Shown: piece after piece, positions 8,198 to 18,067 of the stretch | Numbering within the stretch: position 1 is the first letter of the stretch | Layout: each line of letters begins with the position of its first letter | From: JANYHF01 sp031393505 | GTDB taxonomy: Bacteria; Pseudomonadota; Alphaproteobacteria; Rhizobiales; Hyphomicrobiaceae | Length of the DNA: 64,000 nucleotides | Assembly: GCA_031393505.1 (NCBI GenBank) | Contig: JANMVX010000242.1 | Coordinates: 44,059 to 108,058, forward strand | Reading direction: 5' to 3' | Notes under the pieces: generated by a model | The model's database searches: none | Seen by the model: the letters and a program-made list of their open reading frames with translations, nothing else | Told to the model about the DNA's origin: nothing | Position numbers and translations under genes: made by a program

Positions 8198-10246
8198 TTA
8201 CGCCGCCTGCTTGGCGTGATGCGCCAGCACCTGGTCGGCGATCCGTCCCGTGATCTCGGCCAGATGATCGAACTTGGCCGTGAACGTCCCAACGCCCGAG
8301 GTGGCCGAGCGCAGTTCCACGATCAGGTTCTGGATCTCGGCTTCCGGGATCTGGCACAGCACCACATCCCAGCCATCCCAGCCTTCGCGGGCGTTAAATC
8401 CCAATATTTGCCCGCGGCGGGACGGGATGATGCCGTTCACCTTGGCCGTTGCATCCGACGGCACGGCGATTTCCACCGACATCACCGGCTCCAGCAGCAC
8501 GGGCGCGCAATCGGGCATGCCCTCCTGCATGGCGATGCGGGCAGCTTGCCGGAACGCCATGTCGGACGAGTCCACCGAATGGTACGACCCATCGACCAGC
8601 GCGACGTGCACGTCCACCACTTGGAAGCCGAGCGGGCCTTGCTTGAGGTAGTCCTCGACCCCGATTTCCACGGAGCCGAAGAAATTGCGCGGCACCGCCC
8701 CGCCGACAATCCGCTCCTCGAACTGGAAGCCTTCTCCCCGCTCCAGCGGTTTTATCGTCAGCATGACATCGCCGAACTGTCCGTGCCCGCCTGATTGTTT
8801 TTTATGACGACCACGGATCGATATCGATTTCCGTATCGTCTCCTTATACGGCACCTGCCGGCCTTGCGTTTCGACCAGCACGCCGTATTTCCGCATTAGC
8901 TTCTCGCGCGCCACCCGCAGGTGCATCTCGCCCTGGCCAGACAGCACCATCTGGTGCGTCTCCTGGCTGTGCGTAAACGTCAGCGACGGATCCTCCTCGA
9001 TGATGCGCTGGACGGCGGCGGTGAGCTTCACTTCGTCCTTCTTCTCCTTCACCGCAATCGCCACATGGAACACCGGCTCCTGCGCCGCGCTGGCTCCGAT
9101 CCCCGTGACGGCCGCCTTATCCGTGGTCAGCGTTTCGCCCGTAACTATGTGCTCCAGCCGCCCGAGCGCCACCGTTTCGCCGGCCTTGGCCGTACCGCGC
9201 TTAATGGCCTCCTGGCCCTTCAGCGTGAAAATGCCCGCGACCCGCTCCTCCTTCTCGCCGGCCTTGACGCCAGCACTATCGGCAATTTCTCCCGCCAGCA
9301 CCCGCGCCACCGACATTTTTCCGCCGTGCGCCGTATGCAGCGTTTTAACGACGTAAGCTGCTGATTTCGCTCCGCTCACGCCCAATCTCTTGGCGGTCTG
9401 TTCCACCGTCGGCGCATCATGGCGAAGTGTCTTCAGCAGCCGGAGAATACCATTACCATGCTCCGCCGACCCAATCAGCACCGGACAGATCTTGCCGTCC
9501 CGCAGCTCCTGCGTCAGGTCGTCAAAAATCTTGTCGCGCGGTGGCGGAATGTCGGAGAGCAGCTGCTCCATGAGCGAATCGTCGTAGTCGGCCAGCTGCT
9601 CCAGCATGTGATAGCGCGCCTCGCTTTCGCGCGCCCGCACATCGGCGGGAATGTCGATCACTTCGCTCTGCGCGTGCTCGCGATACACAAAGGCCCGCTC
9701 CAGCGCGAGGTCGACAAAGCCGGTGGCGATGCCGTCCTTCCAGATCGGCACCTGGCGCAACACCAGCGGCCGCCGGCTCGCGGGCTGCAGCAGCGGGATG
9801 AGATCGCGCACGCGCATCTCCGCCTTGTCGATCTTGTTGAGGAACAAGAGGTGCGGAATGCCGCGATCCTCGAGCTGGCGCAGGATCAGCTGCAGCGCCG
9901 GCACCTTCTTGGGATCGGGCTCGCACACGGCGACGGCGACATCGCTGGCGATCAACGCGGCGGCGGCCTCATGCTGGAACTCGATGGAACCGGGACAGTC
10001 GAGAAACGTGTACTGATCGCCCATGAACTCGGCGGTGGCGATGTTCATCTCCACGCTCATGGCGTGGGCGCGCGCCTCCGGGCTGGCGTCGCCGATGGTG
10101 TTGTTGGCCGCGACGGTTCCCTGGCGCGGGATGGCCCCGGTGCGGGCCAGAATGGCCTCCAGCAACGTGGTCTTGCCCGACAGATACGGGCCGACGAGCG
10201 AGATCAAACGGCACTGTCTACCGGCGTGGGTAGCGGTGTCACCCAT
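8198..10246 (-). CDS. elongation factor G-like GTPase (EF-G paralogue)
   Basis: The protein has 682 residues. ATG 10246 is preceded by GGGAGG, and the upstream TTG at 10279 is rejected. It has the EF-G domain order: a GTPase domain, domain II, then III, IV and V. The G motifs are non-canonical for true EF-G: G1 is GPYLSGKTT rather than an AHVDAGKTT form, G3 is DCPGS and G4 is NKID. Domain IV (SGGHGQFGDV) and V (MSVEIAVPSD and ATAKVNGIIPSRRGQILG) are intact. This fits the FusA2-like paralogues of alphaproteobacteria and actinobacteria, whose role (recycling or ribosome rescue) is uncertain. It is not the tuf/rpsL-linked fusA. Confidence 0.88.
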   Translation of the reverse strand: MGDTATHAGRQCRLISLVGPYLSGKTTLLEAILARTGAIPRQGTVAANNTIGDASPEARAHAMSVEMNIATAEFMGDQYTFLDCPGSIEFQHEAAAALIASDVAVAVCEPDPKKVPALQLILRQLEDRGIPHLLFLNKIDKAEMRVRDLIPLLQPASRRPLVLRQVPIWKDGIATGFVDLALERAFVYREHAQSEVIDIPADVRARESEARYHMLEQLADYDDSLMEQLLSDIPPPRDKIFDDLTQELRDGKICPVLIGSAEHGNGILRLLKTLRHDAPTVEQTAKRLGVSGAKSAAYVVKTLHTAHGGKMSVARVLAGEIADSAGVKAGEKEERVAGIFTLKGQEAIKRGTAKAGETVALGRLEHIVTGETLTTDKAAVTGIGASAAQEPVFHVAIAVKEKKDEVKLTAAVQRIIEEDPSLTFTHSQETHQMVLSGQGEMHLRVAREKLMRKYGVLVETQGRQVPYKETIRKSISIRGRHKKQSGGHGQFGDVMLTIKPLERGEGFQFEERIVGGAVPRNFFGSVEIGVEDYLKQGPLGFQVVDVHVALVDGSYHSVDSSDMAFRQAARIAMQEGMPDCAPVLLEPVMSVEIAVPSDATAKVNGIIPSRRGQILGFNAREGWDGWDVVLCQIPEAEIQNLIVELRSATSGVGTFTAKFDHLAEITGRIADQVLAHHAKQAA

Positions 10247-10445
10247 AGGAACCTCCCCTTTTTTGGGGGCTAGCGGCAACCCGGGACGGGTGCTGTCGGC
10301 CCCGATGGGGCATGGTGACGCGGGGAGGGGTGGGGGTCAAGGGGGTCGGAGGGGGATAGGGTTGGTTATCGTTGCTGACGCCGTTGCGGCACACGTTTTG
10401 GGGATCGACTTGCGCGGTTCCGTTTGGTGCGCGTAAAGTCTGGCG

Positions 10446-10988
10446 ATGGCAAACACCCAATTCGACGACTTCATCAAGCGCGAAAAGACCCGAGCTGCCG
10501 GTGCCGGCAACTTCGATGCGAAGGCGTGCCGCGACGGCTGGGTGTCGGACGTCGACGCCCTCTACAAGCTCGTCGAGAAATTTATCGGGCCTTACATCAA
10601 ACGTGGCGATGTGAAGGTTTCCTACAGCGAAGTGGAAATCAACGAGGAGCTTTTGGGAGCCTACAAGATTAGGCGGATGCACCTTGCAATTGGGCTACAG
10701 CAGGTTGTTTTTACGCCGATCGGGCGCATCATCATTGGCGCCCAAGGGCGTGTCGATCTGATGGGGCCGACGGGCAAGAAAAAGCTGGTGCGCGTTGACA
10801 AGGACGCGACGCGGCCACGGATAACGACATCAGTCTTCCCCGACGTGCACTCGATTTCGAGCACGCCCCTGTCTCGCTCAGACAAAGAAATCGTTTGGAA
10901 ATTCTCGACACCGCCGCCGTCGATCCAGTACCTGGATTTGACGGAGGACTCCCTCATGAACTCCATTTTGGAAGTTGCGAATGCCTAA
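10446..10988 (+). CDS. protein of unknown function, partner of HEPN-like gene
   Basis: The protein has 180 residues, is soluble and has no signal peptide. An N-terminal helical part (DVDALYKLVEKFIGPYIKRG) is followed by a beta-rich domain with the stretch FTPIGRIIIGAQGRVDLMGP at about 98-117. I recognise no named domain; similar uncharacterised proteins occur in proteobacteria. The 3' end overlaps the next gene by 8 nt (ATG 10981 inside ...GCGAATGCCTAA), so the pair is translationally coupled. Base composition is lower in GC than the flanking EF-G and trhO genes. I infer a two-gene module, possibly regulator or antidote plus effector, but function is not shown. Confidence 0.6.
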   Translation: MANTQFDDFIKREKTRAAGAGNFDAKACRDGWVSDVDALYKLVEKFIGPYIKRGDVKVSYSEVEINEELLGAYKIRRMHLAIGLQQVVFTPIGRIIIGAQGRVDLMGPTGKKKLVRVDKDATRPRITTSVFPDVHSISSTPLSRSDKEIVWKFSTPPPSIQYLDLTEDSLMNSILEVANA

Positions 10989-11511
10989 GCGGGTCAGTTT
11001 TTCTGGCCAGCAGTTGTCGATGGAAGATATTTCATTACATTATCAAGATTTTACCCAATCACTGGTCGCTTATTTCGACAAACGAGATTTGTCCAGATTT
11101 TCGGGATACACCTCGTCTGAATTGAATGCGGAACTCGCTGAACGACTGGACGAAATTGATAAAATTTCTGCGTTCAACACCTTGGCCGCGATTGAGGCCG
11201 TTCTGCGCGTAGATTATCTGCACCGATGCCAAGGGCGAAAGAAAGACAAGCTCTCTCGTGAATTTCGCATAGCGTTCAAGGATCGCGGCCCACGGATTGG
11301 TTTGGACGATGAGATCCTTGAAATCTGGAAGACGCACTATCCTGATCTCAGGCACATCATTGGCCAATTGCGCGGGGCCTTGAAATTCCGGCATTGGCTG
11401 GCGCACGGTCGGTACTGGGAACCGAAGCTGGGCCAGACGTATGATTTCGCTGTGGTTTATTCCCTGGCGGAGGAAGTGTTGGCGAATTTTCCACTGTTAT
11501 CGAAGTCATAG
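10981..11511 (+). CDS. HEPN-like domain protein
   Basis: The protein has 176 residues starting at ATG 10981. It is almost entirely alpha-helical. Residues 137-142 (RHWLAH in ALKFRHWLAHGRYW) match the R-x4-6-H signature of HEPN domains, which form RNase active sites in many toxin and defence proteins. The upstream helices (FNTLAAIEAVLRVDYLHRC) fit a HEPN four-helix bundle, as in the MAE_28990 or RiboL-PSP-HEPN-type families. The gene overlaps its upstream partner and has lower GC than its surroundings, consistent with acquisition. RNase activity is inferred from the motif only; the domain could be a non-catalytic HEPN. Confidence 0.55.
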   Translation: MPKRVSFSGQQLSMEDISLHYQDFTQSLVAYFDKRDLSRFSGYTSSELNAELAERLDEIDKISAFNTLAAIEAVLRVDYLHRCQGRKKDKLSREFRIAFKDRGPRIGLDDEILEIWKTHYPDLRHIIGQLRGALKFRHWLAHGRYWEPKLGQTYDFAVVYSLAEEVLANFPLLSKS

Positions 11512-11585
11512 TTACAACCATGGCGAGAGTAAGATAGCCAGCAAGTTACGCAGTGCGGGATCGAATGGGTTTGGTGGCGGATCGC

Positions 11586-12185
11586 CTAGACTTTTGCGAA
11601 CAGCGGCACTTTCGCCATGTTCTGACACGAGGGCATCCAGATCAGCGGCCATTTCGAGTGGCGCACTTCGAGCCAGGGAATCATGCGCTGCCGCACAACT
11701 GTCAGAATCGCGTTACGGAACGCGGGGTCTTCGTGCAGCCGGAGATAATATAGTTCGTCGATGTGGCAGCCGCGCTTGCGGAGTTCGGGGCAGAACTTCC
11801 TCGGTCTTTCGAGCACGAACCAGGGCCGGAAAGTGCCGGCTGGGTAGGTTGGAACTGGTCCACCCCGGGCGAGCCTGCCAACGTTGATGAAGAGCCCGAA
11901 GCCATACCGGCTCCTCTGTATCTGTAGCAGGCTCATGCCGCAGAAAGATGTCTTGCGCCACTCGAGACCGGTTTTTTCGTATCCTAATGGTTTCAGTAGG
12001 GCGTCGATATCTGCGGTTAACGAATTGACCACGTCATTGCGCATGGACTTCAAGTTTGGGTGTTGCAAATTGCGCATCATATCAGGCGAACCTGCATCCA
12101 GCGTGCGAAAGATTTCTGGATTGATCAGGGTTGCCACGACGAAAGTCTCACCTCGGGCGCGGCCTAGTGAAAGTGAGGTGGTCAT
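11586..12185 (-). CDS. DUF4304-like protein
   Basis: The 199-residue protein starts at ATG 12185, only 2 nt after the trhO stop, so it is probably co-transcribed with trhO. An internal ATG at residue 37 or 48 is a possible alternative start. The segment ALLKPLGYEKTGLEWRK followed by LLQIQRSRYGFGLFINVGR is the usual signature of DUF4304 proteins, whose function is unknown. The C-terminal part ends with LEVRHSKWPL. I do not assign a role. Confidence 0.55.
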   Translation of the reverse strand: MTTSLSLGRARGETFVVATLINPEIFRTLDAGSPDMMRNLQHPNLKSMRNDVVNSLTADIDALLKPLGYEKTGLEWRKTSFCGMSLLQIQRSRYGFGLFINVGRLARGGPVPTYPAGTFRPWFVLERPRKFCPELRKRGCHIDELYYLRLHEDPAFRNAILTVVRQRMIPWLEVRHSKWPLIWMPSCQNMAKVPLFAKV

Positions 12186-12187
12186 CG

Positions 12188-12886
12188 CTACCCCACCACC
12201 CCCCGCTCATCAAACACATAACACCCACCCTCCCACAAACTCTCCTCCTTCGGCACCTGCGCCAGGTACGCCAACACGCCGCCGCGCAGGTGGTACACTT
12301 CCTTGAACCCCAGCCCCTTCAAATACGCCGACGCCTTCTCGCAGCGGATGCCGCCAGTGCAGAACATGGCGACCTTTTCGTTTTTGCCCGGATCGAGCGC
12401 CGCCCTCACATAGGCCGGCAGGTCGCCGAAGCGGCGCGTCCCCGGGTTTTTCGCGCCCGGAAAAGTGCCGGCTACCACTTCGTAGACGTTGCGCGTGTCC
12501 AAAAGCACCACGTCCGGGGACGAGATCAGCGCGTTCCAGTCCTTGGGTTCGACATACGTCCCCGACTGGACCGTCGGATCGGCCGAAGGCTGGTCGAAGC
12601 GGATGATCTCGCGCTTCACCTTGACGAAGGTGCGGCGGAACGGGTGCGCCTCGGCCGTCGCGTCCTTGGTGGCGAGGTCGGAAAAGCGCGGGTCGGAGCG
12701 GAGGAGGGCGAGGAACGCCGCCATGTTTTCGGGCACGCCAGAGAGCGTGCCGTTGATGCCTTCGTGCGCCAGCAAGATGGTGCCGCGCAGGGCGTGTGCG
12801 GCGAGGGCCGCGAGAAGCGTCGTGCGCAGCGCGTGCGGGTCGTCGATGGCGGTGAATTTGTAGAAGGAGGAGATCGTGATGGGCAT
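12188..12886 (-). CDS. trhO: rhodanese-related tRNA uridine hydroxylase TrhO
   Basis: TrhO (YceA) introduces a 5-hydroxyl on U34 of certain tRNAs using oxygen. The protein has 232 residues from ATG 12886. The N-terminal ACP-like/UPF0176 domain shows LLAHEGINGTLSG. The rhodanese domain shows LLDTRNVYEV and the active-site loop MFCTGGIRCEKAS, with the catalytic Cys in CTGG. It ends VFDERGVVG, somewhat shorter than homologues that continue past DERV with a Cys-rich tail. The end falls in a G-rich run (CGGGGGGTGGTGGGG), so a small indel that clipped the tail is possible. DUF4304 follows 2 nt downstream. Confidence 0.85.
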   Translation of the reverse strand: MPITISSFYKFTAIDDPHALRTTLLAALAAHALRGTILLAHEGINGTLSGVPENMAAFLALLRSDPRFSDLATKDATAEAHPFRRTFVKVKREIIRFDQPSADPTVQSGTYVEPKDWNALISSPDVVLLDTRNVYEVVAGTFPGAKNPGTRRFGDLPAYVRAALDPGKNEKVAMFCTGGIRCEKASAYLKGLGFKEVYHLRGGVLAYLAQVPKEESLWEGGCYVFDERGVVG

Positions 12887-13098
12887 GAGATCGTAGGTCC
12901 TGAACCAGCCAAACGGTCGCCAGCTTTGTGATAATACGAGCATCGTTGCAGATGCGTGAACGCGGTCTGCAGCAGCCTCGTCAGCACTGTCATACGCAAT
13001 TTGCGCAGAGAAATCCTAGTGGGACGCGCGGCTAGGACTGAACGTGGTTTTTGCGCCGCTTGCGGCTGTCGGGCGGAGTGGGAGTGCGACTGTCCACG

Positions 13099-14213
13099 TC
13101 ATCCAGCCGAAGATTGCGGCGCGGATGTGGACTTGGACGGCGCCAGCAGGCCACCGAGCCAGCGGCGTAGCGGCTCGTCCAGCAGCTTGAGCATTAGCCA
13201 GTTCACGGCAACAATAATCGCCAGACTCGCGGCCAGCGCAACCGGACCTAGGGGGAGCGGCGTCAACCTCAAGAAGATCCGCTCCATCATATCCAAGAGA
13301 GGATAGTGGGTGACATAGATCGGGTAGGACAATGCGCCGAGATGTTTGGCCAGCGTCGCCGTCTGCGGCCCCAGTGTCGCATCAATGCCAAGTATCACCA
13401 GGGCCGGAAATAAGACCAGAATGCAGACCAACTCAAAATAGATGACGCCGATCCACTGCACCCAGCTCACGCCAAGGATGATTGCAAGACCAACGAGCAG
13501 ACCTGCCAATGGTACGCGCAACCGTGGCAGTCGCCCGTCGCGGCCAAGTAGAAAGATCGTCAAGCCAGCGAGAAACGAGAAGCCAGCTCTCGGAAATCCA
13601 CCCCAGAATTGTGTTTCGATAACGCCGAGTTGCGACAACCCCGGCGGCCAGGATACGGCAAGCAGCCAGACAAGTGAGGCGCACATGGCGGCGCCAAGCG
13701 TCCTGCGACCGCAAAACGGCGCCGCCAGGGCATAGATCAGATTGACCCAGAGCTCAAAAAACAGCGACCAAACCGGTAGATTGACCGGAAACAATGTAGC
13801 GCCGAAGGAATACACCGGTAAAACCAGAAATGCCGCAACAATGGCGGTCCAAGTATTGGGCTGATCCCGCCGTGCCGATCAGTCAGGAGAACAAAAATAA
13901 CTGCCCCCATGGCGGTTCCGATCGCCAACATGGGATAGAGTCGGATCAGTCGAATTTGCAGAAACTGCCGCAAGGTCATGCTTATCCTCAGCTTGTCGTG
14001 ATAGGCTTGGCCGATGACATAGCCGCTCAGAACAAAGAAGAAATCTACCGCGAGGTAAGCGTTCTGCAACACCGCCCCGTCTGCGATCCACCAGCGCCGA
14101 TGGAACAGCACGACGATGATCGCGGCGACGCCTCGCATGGCGTCGAACGACAGGTTGTGCCGTGCAACAAACTGCGGAACTCCAGAAGCTGATGTCTCTT
14201 GCACGTATGGCAT
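13099..14213 (-). pseudogene. acyltransferase family 3 membrane protein, frameshifted
   Basis: Two overlapping frames together make one acyltransferase of the OafA/Acyl_transf_3 family, which O-acetylates or acylates surface polysaccharides at the inner membrane. The N-terminal frame (from about ATG 14213) gives SFDAMRGVAAIIVVLFH and YLAVDFFFVLSGYVIG. The second frame gives NTWTAIVAAFLVLPVYSFG, then VWSLFFELWVN and the C-terminal helices to 13099. The break is near 13850, within AGCCCAATACTTGG, where one base appears to be missing. About 10 membrane segments would be restored by a +1 correction. It may be a true mutation or a sequencing error. The start codon is uncertain (no good ribosome site). 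Confidence 0.75.
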
Positions 14214-14514
14214 CCGATTTGACGATGGTGTCCAAGCCACGCCAGCACGCGCCAAGGAGACGCGGACCGCAGCATTTAGGGCCGGAAGGCTAGGGCTTAC
14301 GCCGCACACGGACAAGCGCCGATGTGCATAAGGTAAGTTTTGCGCGTTTCCCGGGCCCGGGCCATGTTTATCATTGCTTTAAGATTGCGCCGCCGATGGG
14401 CGCGTCGACGTGGCATGCGGAACAGCGCCATGGTATCGACGCTCTTGCGAACGTACCATACCCCTCAAGAGCCATCTCGCCCCCCCCGGTGGCAGCTCAT
14501 CCGATAGGTCCACT
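14214..14514. other. divergent intergenic region, no gene seen
   Basis: This 301-bp gap separates the divergent acyltransferase and Asp-box genes and should hold their promoters. It contains a perfect 12-bp palindrome CCCGGGCCCGGG near 14350 and a run of eight C residues near 14480. No coding signal is convincing on either strand. Confidence 0.5.
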
Positions 14515-16701
14515 ATGCGCAACTATGACCCGCGCCGACTCTTTGCCACCATTCTTATTGCCGTTGCGCTGTTTGGCTGGCCAGGCGCCACGAGCGCTTT
14601 CGCTGCCGACGGTGATACCATCTGGCGGCCGTTGAGGGTCGGCGCAGGTGGCTGGCTCACCGGCATCGACATCTCGCCCGACGGCTCGACCCGGGTGGTT
14701 CGAACCGACACCTATGGCGCCTATCTCTGGGACGATAAGAAGTCGGCGTGGTCGCAGTTGGTCACGGAAAAGTCCATGCCGCAGCCGCACCTCAATCGGG
14801 ATTATGCCCACGGTGTCTACGAGATCCGCGTGGCGCCAAGCCAGCCGGCCAGGCTTTACATGTCGTTTGCCGGCACCGTCTATCGGAGCGACAACCGAGG
14901 CGGCACGTGGGCAGCCACCGCTTTCAAGCCGGTGACGATGGAGCCCAATGACGGCTATCGCATGTTTGGCCAAAAACTGGCCATCGATCCCGTCAACCCC
15001 GATGTGGTCTACGCCGGCACGCAAGCCAACGGCCTGTACGCTACCCGCGACGGCGGCAAGAGCTGGCAGCAGGTTTCCGCCGTTCCGAAAAGTCAGAAGG
15101 GCCGCGACGACCTTCTGCCCGGCATTGCCGGCATCGCTTTCGATCCCAGCTCTGGCAGTCTAGAGGGCCGCACCAGGACGATTTATGCGGCAAGCTTTGG
15201 CAATGGCGTGTTCCGCAGTCTCGATGCCGGCGCCACCTGGGCGCTGTTGCCGAATGGCCCGGAGGGGGCCGGCCACGCCAAGATTGCCAAGGATGGCAGC
15301 TATTACGTGCAGTCGGGCGACTTGCGCACGATCTGGCGTTTCGACGCCAGGGGCTGGACCGAGATTACGCCAGGGGCGCAGAATTGGGACACAGTGATCG
15401 TGGATCCGCGCGATCCCGCCCGGATCATTGCGGTACGCGAAGGTGGGATCTTCAATATCAGCTTGGACCGCGGCGCGACCTGGAGCGGCTACATATGGGG
15501 TCCAGGCCACAATGCACGTGTGGCGAACGACATACCCTGGCTGGCCTGGACTAAGGGCGACTACATGCCTACCGGCGACATGATGTTTGATCCGGTGACG
15601 CCAGATCGGATCTGGTTCGCCGAGGGCCTTGGAGTCTGGTTCACGGATCTGCCCGCCGGCAAGCCCTATCCCTCCCAAGTGTCGTTCACCTCGGTGAGCA
15701 CGGGCATCGAGCAATTGGTGGCCAATCAGATTGTCGCTCCGCCGGGCGGCAAACCCTTGGTCGCCAGCTGGGACCAGCCGGTCTTTTACATCGACAACCC
15801 GGACGCCTTTCCAGACACCCATGGCCCCGACAACGAGTTGGACATTGTCGGCGGCTGGGCCATCGACTACGCGTCCAGCAAGCCGGACTTCGTGGCCGGC
15901 ATTTTCGACTGGTGGGGCCGGGAAAAATCCGGCTTCTCGACCGACGGCGGACGGACCTGGTCGCCCTTCGCCAGTTTTCCGCCGTTGGAGCGCTCGATAG
16001 GCGGAGCGATCGCCGTCAGCACGCCGAACAACATGATATGGGCTGCATCGAGCAACCAGCCAGCTTTTGTGACGAAAGACGGCGGGGTTACTTGGACGGT
16101 GATCAAGCTTCCGGGCGTTTCCGAAAAGGGTGAGACCGGATGGAGCTTCGCCTACTATCTCAACCGCCACATTGTGGCGGCCGACCGCGTCGCTCGGGGA
16201 CGGTTCTATCTCTACAATTACCTCAAGGGTTTGTACCTGACCAAGGACGGAGGTGACACCTGGTCGTTGGTGAAAAAGGGCGAGATTGTTCAATGGTCGG
16301 GCTATAACACCCTGCTCCAGAGTGTTCCCGAGCATGAAGGTCATCTCTTCTTCACGGTCGGCCGCCAAAGCGGCGTCGAGCCTGTTGCAACGCCATTCGT
16401 GCGCTCATTGGACGGCGGAGCGACCTGGACGCCGGTGCCCAATGTCTTGGAAGTCATCACCTTTGGTTTTGGCAAATCGCGCCAACCTGGTGGCTATCCT
16501 GCGATCTACATCGTGGGATGGGTGGACCGCAAGTACGGCATCTGGCGCTCGGATGACAACGCCAGCTCCTGGGCGAGGATCGGCGAGTTTCCGCTTGGAA
16601 GTCTGGACGAAATCAAGACTCTGGACGGCGACAAAACTGAGTATGGCCGCGTCTACGTCGGCTTCCAGGGCTCGGGCTATGCGTATGGGGCGCTTCGATA
16701 G
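14515..16701 (+). CDS. secreted Asp-box (BNR) beta-propeller protein, GH74/sialidase-like
   Basis: The protein has 728 residues. ATG 14515 with AGGT upstream is chosen because it gives a clean signal peptide (about 1-31, ending TSAFA). At least eight Asp-box motifs S/T-x-D-x-G-x-T/S-W are visible, for example SDNRGGTW, TRDGGKSW, SLDAGATW, STDGGRTW, TKDGGVTW, TKDGGDTW and SLDGGATW. This means one or two seven-bladed beta-propellers as in sialidases, GH74 xyloglucanases and sortilin-type receptors. The exact substrate cannot be told from motifs. Its position between an acyltransferase and an O-antigen ligase suggests a role in extracellular or capsular polysaccharide turnover. GC is lower than in the housekeeping genes. 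Confidence 0.8.
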   Translation: MRNYDPRRLFATILIAVALFGWPGATSAFAADGDTIWRPLRVGAGGWLTGIDISPDGSTRVVRTDTYGAYLWDDKKSAWSQLVTEKSMPQPHLNRDYAHGVYEIRVAPSQPARLYMSFAGTVYRSDNRGGTWAATAFKPVTMEPNDGYRMFGQKLAIDPVNPDVVYAGTQANGLYATRDGGKSWQQVSAVPKSQKGRDDLLPGIAGIAFDPSSGSLEGRTRTIYAASFGNGVFRSLDAGATWALLPNGPEGAGHAKIAKDGSYYVQSGDLRTIWRFDARGWTEITPGAQNWDTVIVDPRDPARIIAVREGGIFNISLDRGATWSGYIWGPGHNARVANDIPWLAWTKGDYMPTGDMMFDPVTPDRIWFAEGLGVWFTDLPAGKPYPSQVSFTSVSTGIEQLVANQIVAPPGGKPLVASWDQPVFYIDNPDAFPDTHGPDNELDIVGGWAIDYASSKPDFVAGIFDWWGREKSGFSTDGGRTWSPFASFPPLERSIGGAIAVSTPNNMIWAASSNQPAFVTKDGGVTWTVIKLPGVSEKGETGWSFAYYLNRHIVAADRVARGRFYLYNYLKGLYLTKDGGDTWSLVKKGEIVQWSGYNTLLQSVPEHEGHLFFTVGRQSGVEPVATPFVRSLDGGATWTPVPNVLEVITFGFGKSRQPGGYPAIYIVGWVDRKYGIWRSDDNASSWARIGEFPLGSLDEIKTLDGDKTEYGRVYVGFQGSGYAYGALR

Positions 16702-16718
16702 GACCCAGGGCTCGGCGG

Positions 16719-18067
16719 TTACGCCGCGCCCAGAACGCCTGCAGCTGAATGCATCGCTGCGGGGTCGACCGTGCGCGGTCGCGACAACGGGCGTGCGTGT
16801 CCAAGGCTGCGGGACAAGCCGACGATCAATCCGACATTCAATGCAAACAGATACTGAATCTCGATCGTGACCAGGGCCCATTCGAAGAAGGAATGAATGT
16901 AGCACATAAGAAGTCCCGTCGCCAACCCGATCAGCACATCGCGCTCCTAATGTCGTCCTTGACGCGCCAGCCTTTTCTGAAGGCCATTGCGATGGGAGCA
17001 AACAGCACAAGGATCAAACTTATCAAGCCGAAATAACCATTTTCTGCCATCGTCAGAATATAAGCATTATGCACGTGGGCTGCAAGACTACCATATACCG
17101 GCGCCACACCGGCGCGTTCGTTGTAGCCTCCAGTGTTGACTCTTGTGACGTAGTTATTGGCTCCGATCCCAAACGGATAGTCATCAATCATGAATGTTGC
17201 AGCCTTGATGAAGACGGCCCGTTCGTCATAGTCCTGATCAAGTGGGTTCTCGGCAAACCGCTTATTCAAAGACCCCATAGCGAACGGCGCCGCAATCGCC
17301 AGCAGGGCGGCGCAAGACAGCACGACGCCCAGTTTGCCGGCGCTGAAGCGGCGAATCAGCGAAAAGACGCAAATCAATGCAATTCCAAGAACGAACAAGC
17401 CGAGGGTCGCGCGCGACGCTGTCAAAATGACAACGACAGCTCCGAGCAGAGGCACTGCGGCGGAAATCAGCGACCTCGATTTGGCCATGAAAACCGCGGC
17501 AAAAGCCATTGCCGACATGTTGACAATCATACCCAGCATGTTCTGGTGGCCAAACGTCCCGACCGCTTGGGTCATGCCGTGCGTACGTTGCCAGAGTGTG
17601 ACGATGGCTTCCAATCCGACGCCCAAAGCCAGCCCCCAAAGTACGGCGAGAGCGATGCGGGGATCGCTACAGGCGCGCGATGTCACGACCACCAGGAAAA
17701 ATACCTTCAGCAGTTGCCAGACATAAAACAGCGACGCGATGGGAACCGCTGATTGCGTGACGCCGATCAGCACGGCGAACAGGTAAAGGCCCATGGATAG
17801 TCGGAAGGGAAATCTTTCGTCCACCTTCGGGCTTGCGAAATAGGCGATCACCAATAGCAGATCCAGGCCGTTGATCTCGATGCCTTTGACGAACCCCGGC
17901 CACAACGCCCAGGAGTTCAACGCCATCAGGAGATGCAGATTGTCAAAGATGAACGGCATCAATGCTATTGCCGTCCAAAGGCCGGGCACAAGAGTTGGCG
18001 TGCGCCGAATCAGCAACGTTACTGGTACGAAGCATAACGCTGCGAGTCCCAAGAACAACCACTTCAT
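16719..18067 (-). pseudogene. O-antigen ligase/polymerase family membrane protein, frameshifted
   Basis: The main frame (ATG 18067 to a TGA near 16931) encodes about 10 membrane segments with the Wzy_C/O-antigen-ligase layout, including the periplasmic-loop motifs GTFGHQNMLGM and GIGANNYVTR, then HVHNAYILTMAENG. It ends abruptly at WRVKDDIRSAMC. The next frame resumes immediately with DVLIGLATGLLMCYIHSFFE and continues to 16719, which would complete a family-sized protein of about 445 residues. A single-base indel near 16940 explains this. No slippery heptamer is visible, so programmed frameshifting is unlikely. Such proteins attach or polymerise surface glycans. Confidence 0.8.

Noticed and set aside
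10239..10682. Minus-strand frame crossing the gap upstream of the EF-G-like gene
   Set aside because: It overlaps the ribosome site of the EF-G-like gene and the start of the HEPN partner gene and has no conserved content.
16925..16950. Programmed frameshift in the O-antigen ligase gene
   Set aside because: The site lacks a slippery heptamer and a downstream structure; a simple indel explains it better.
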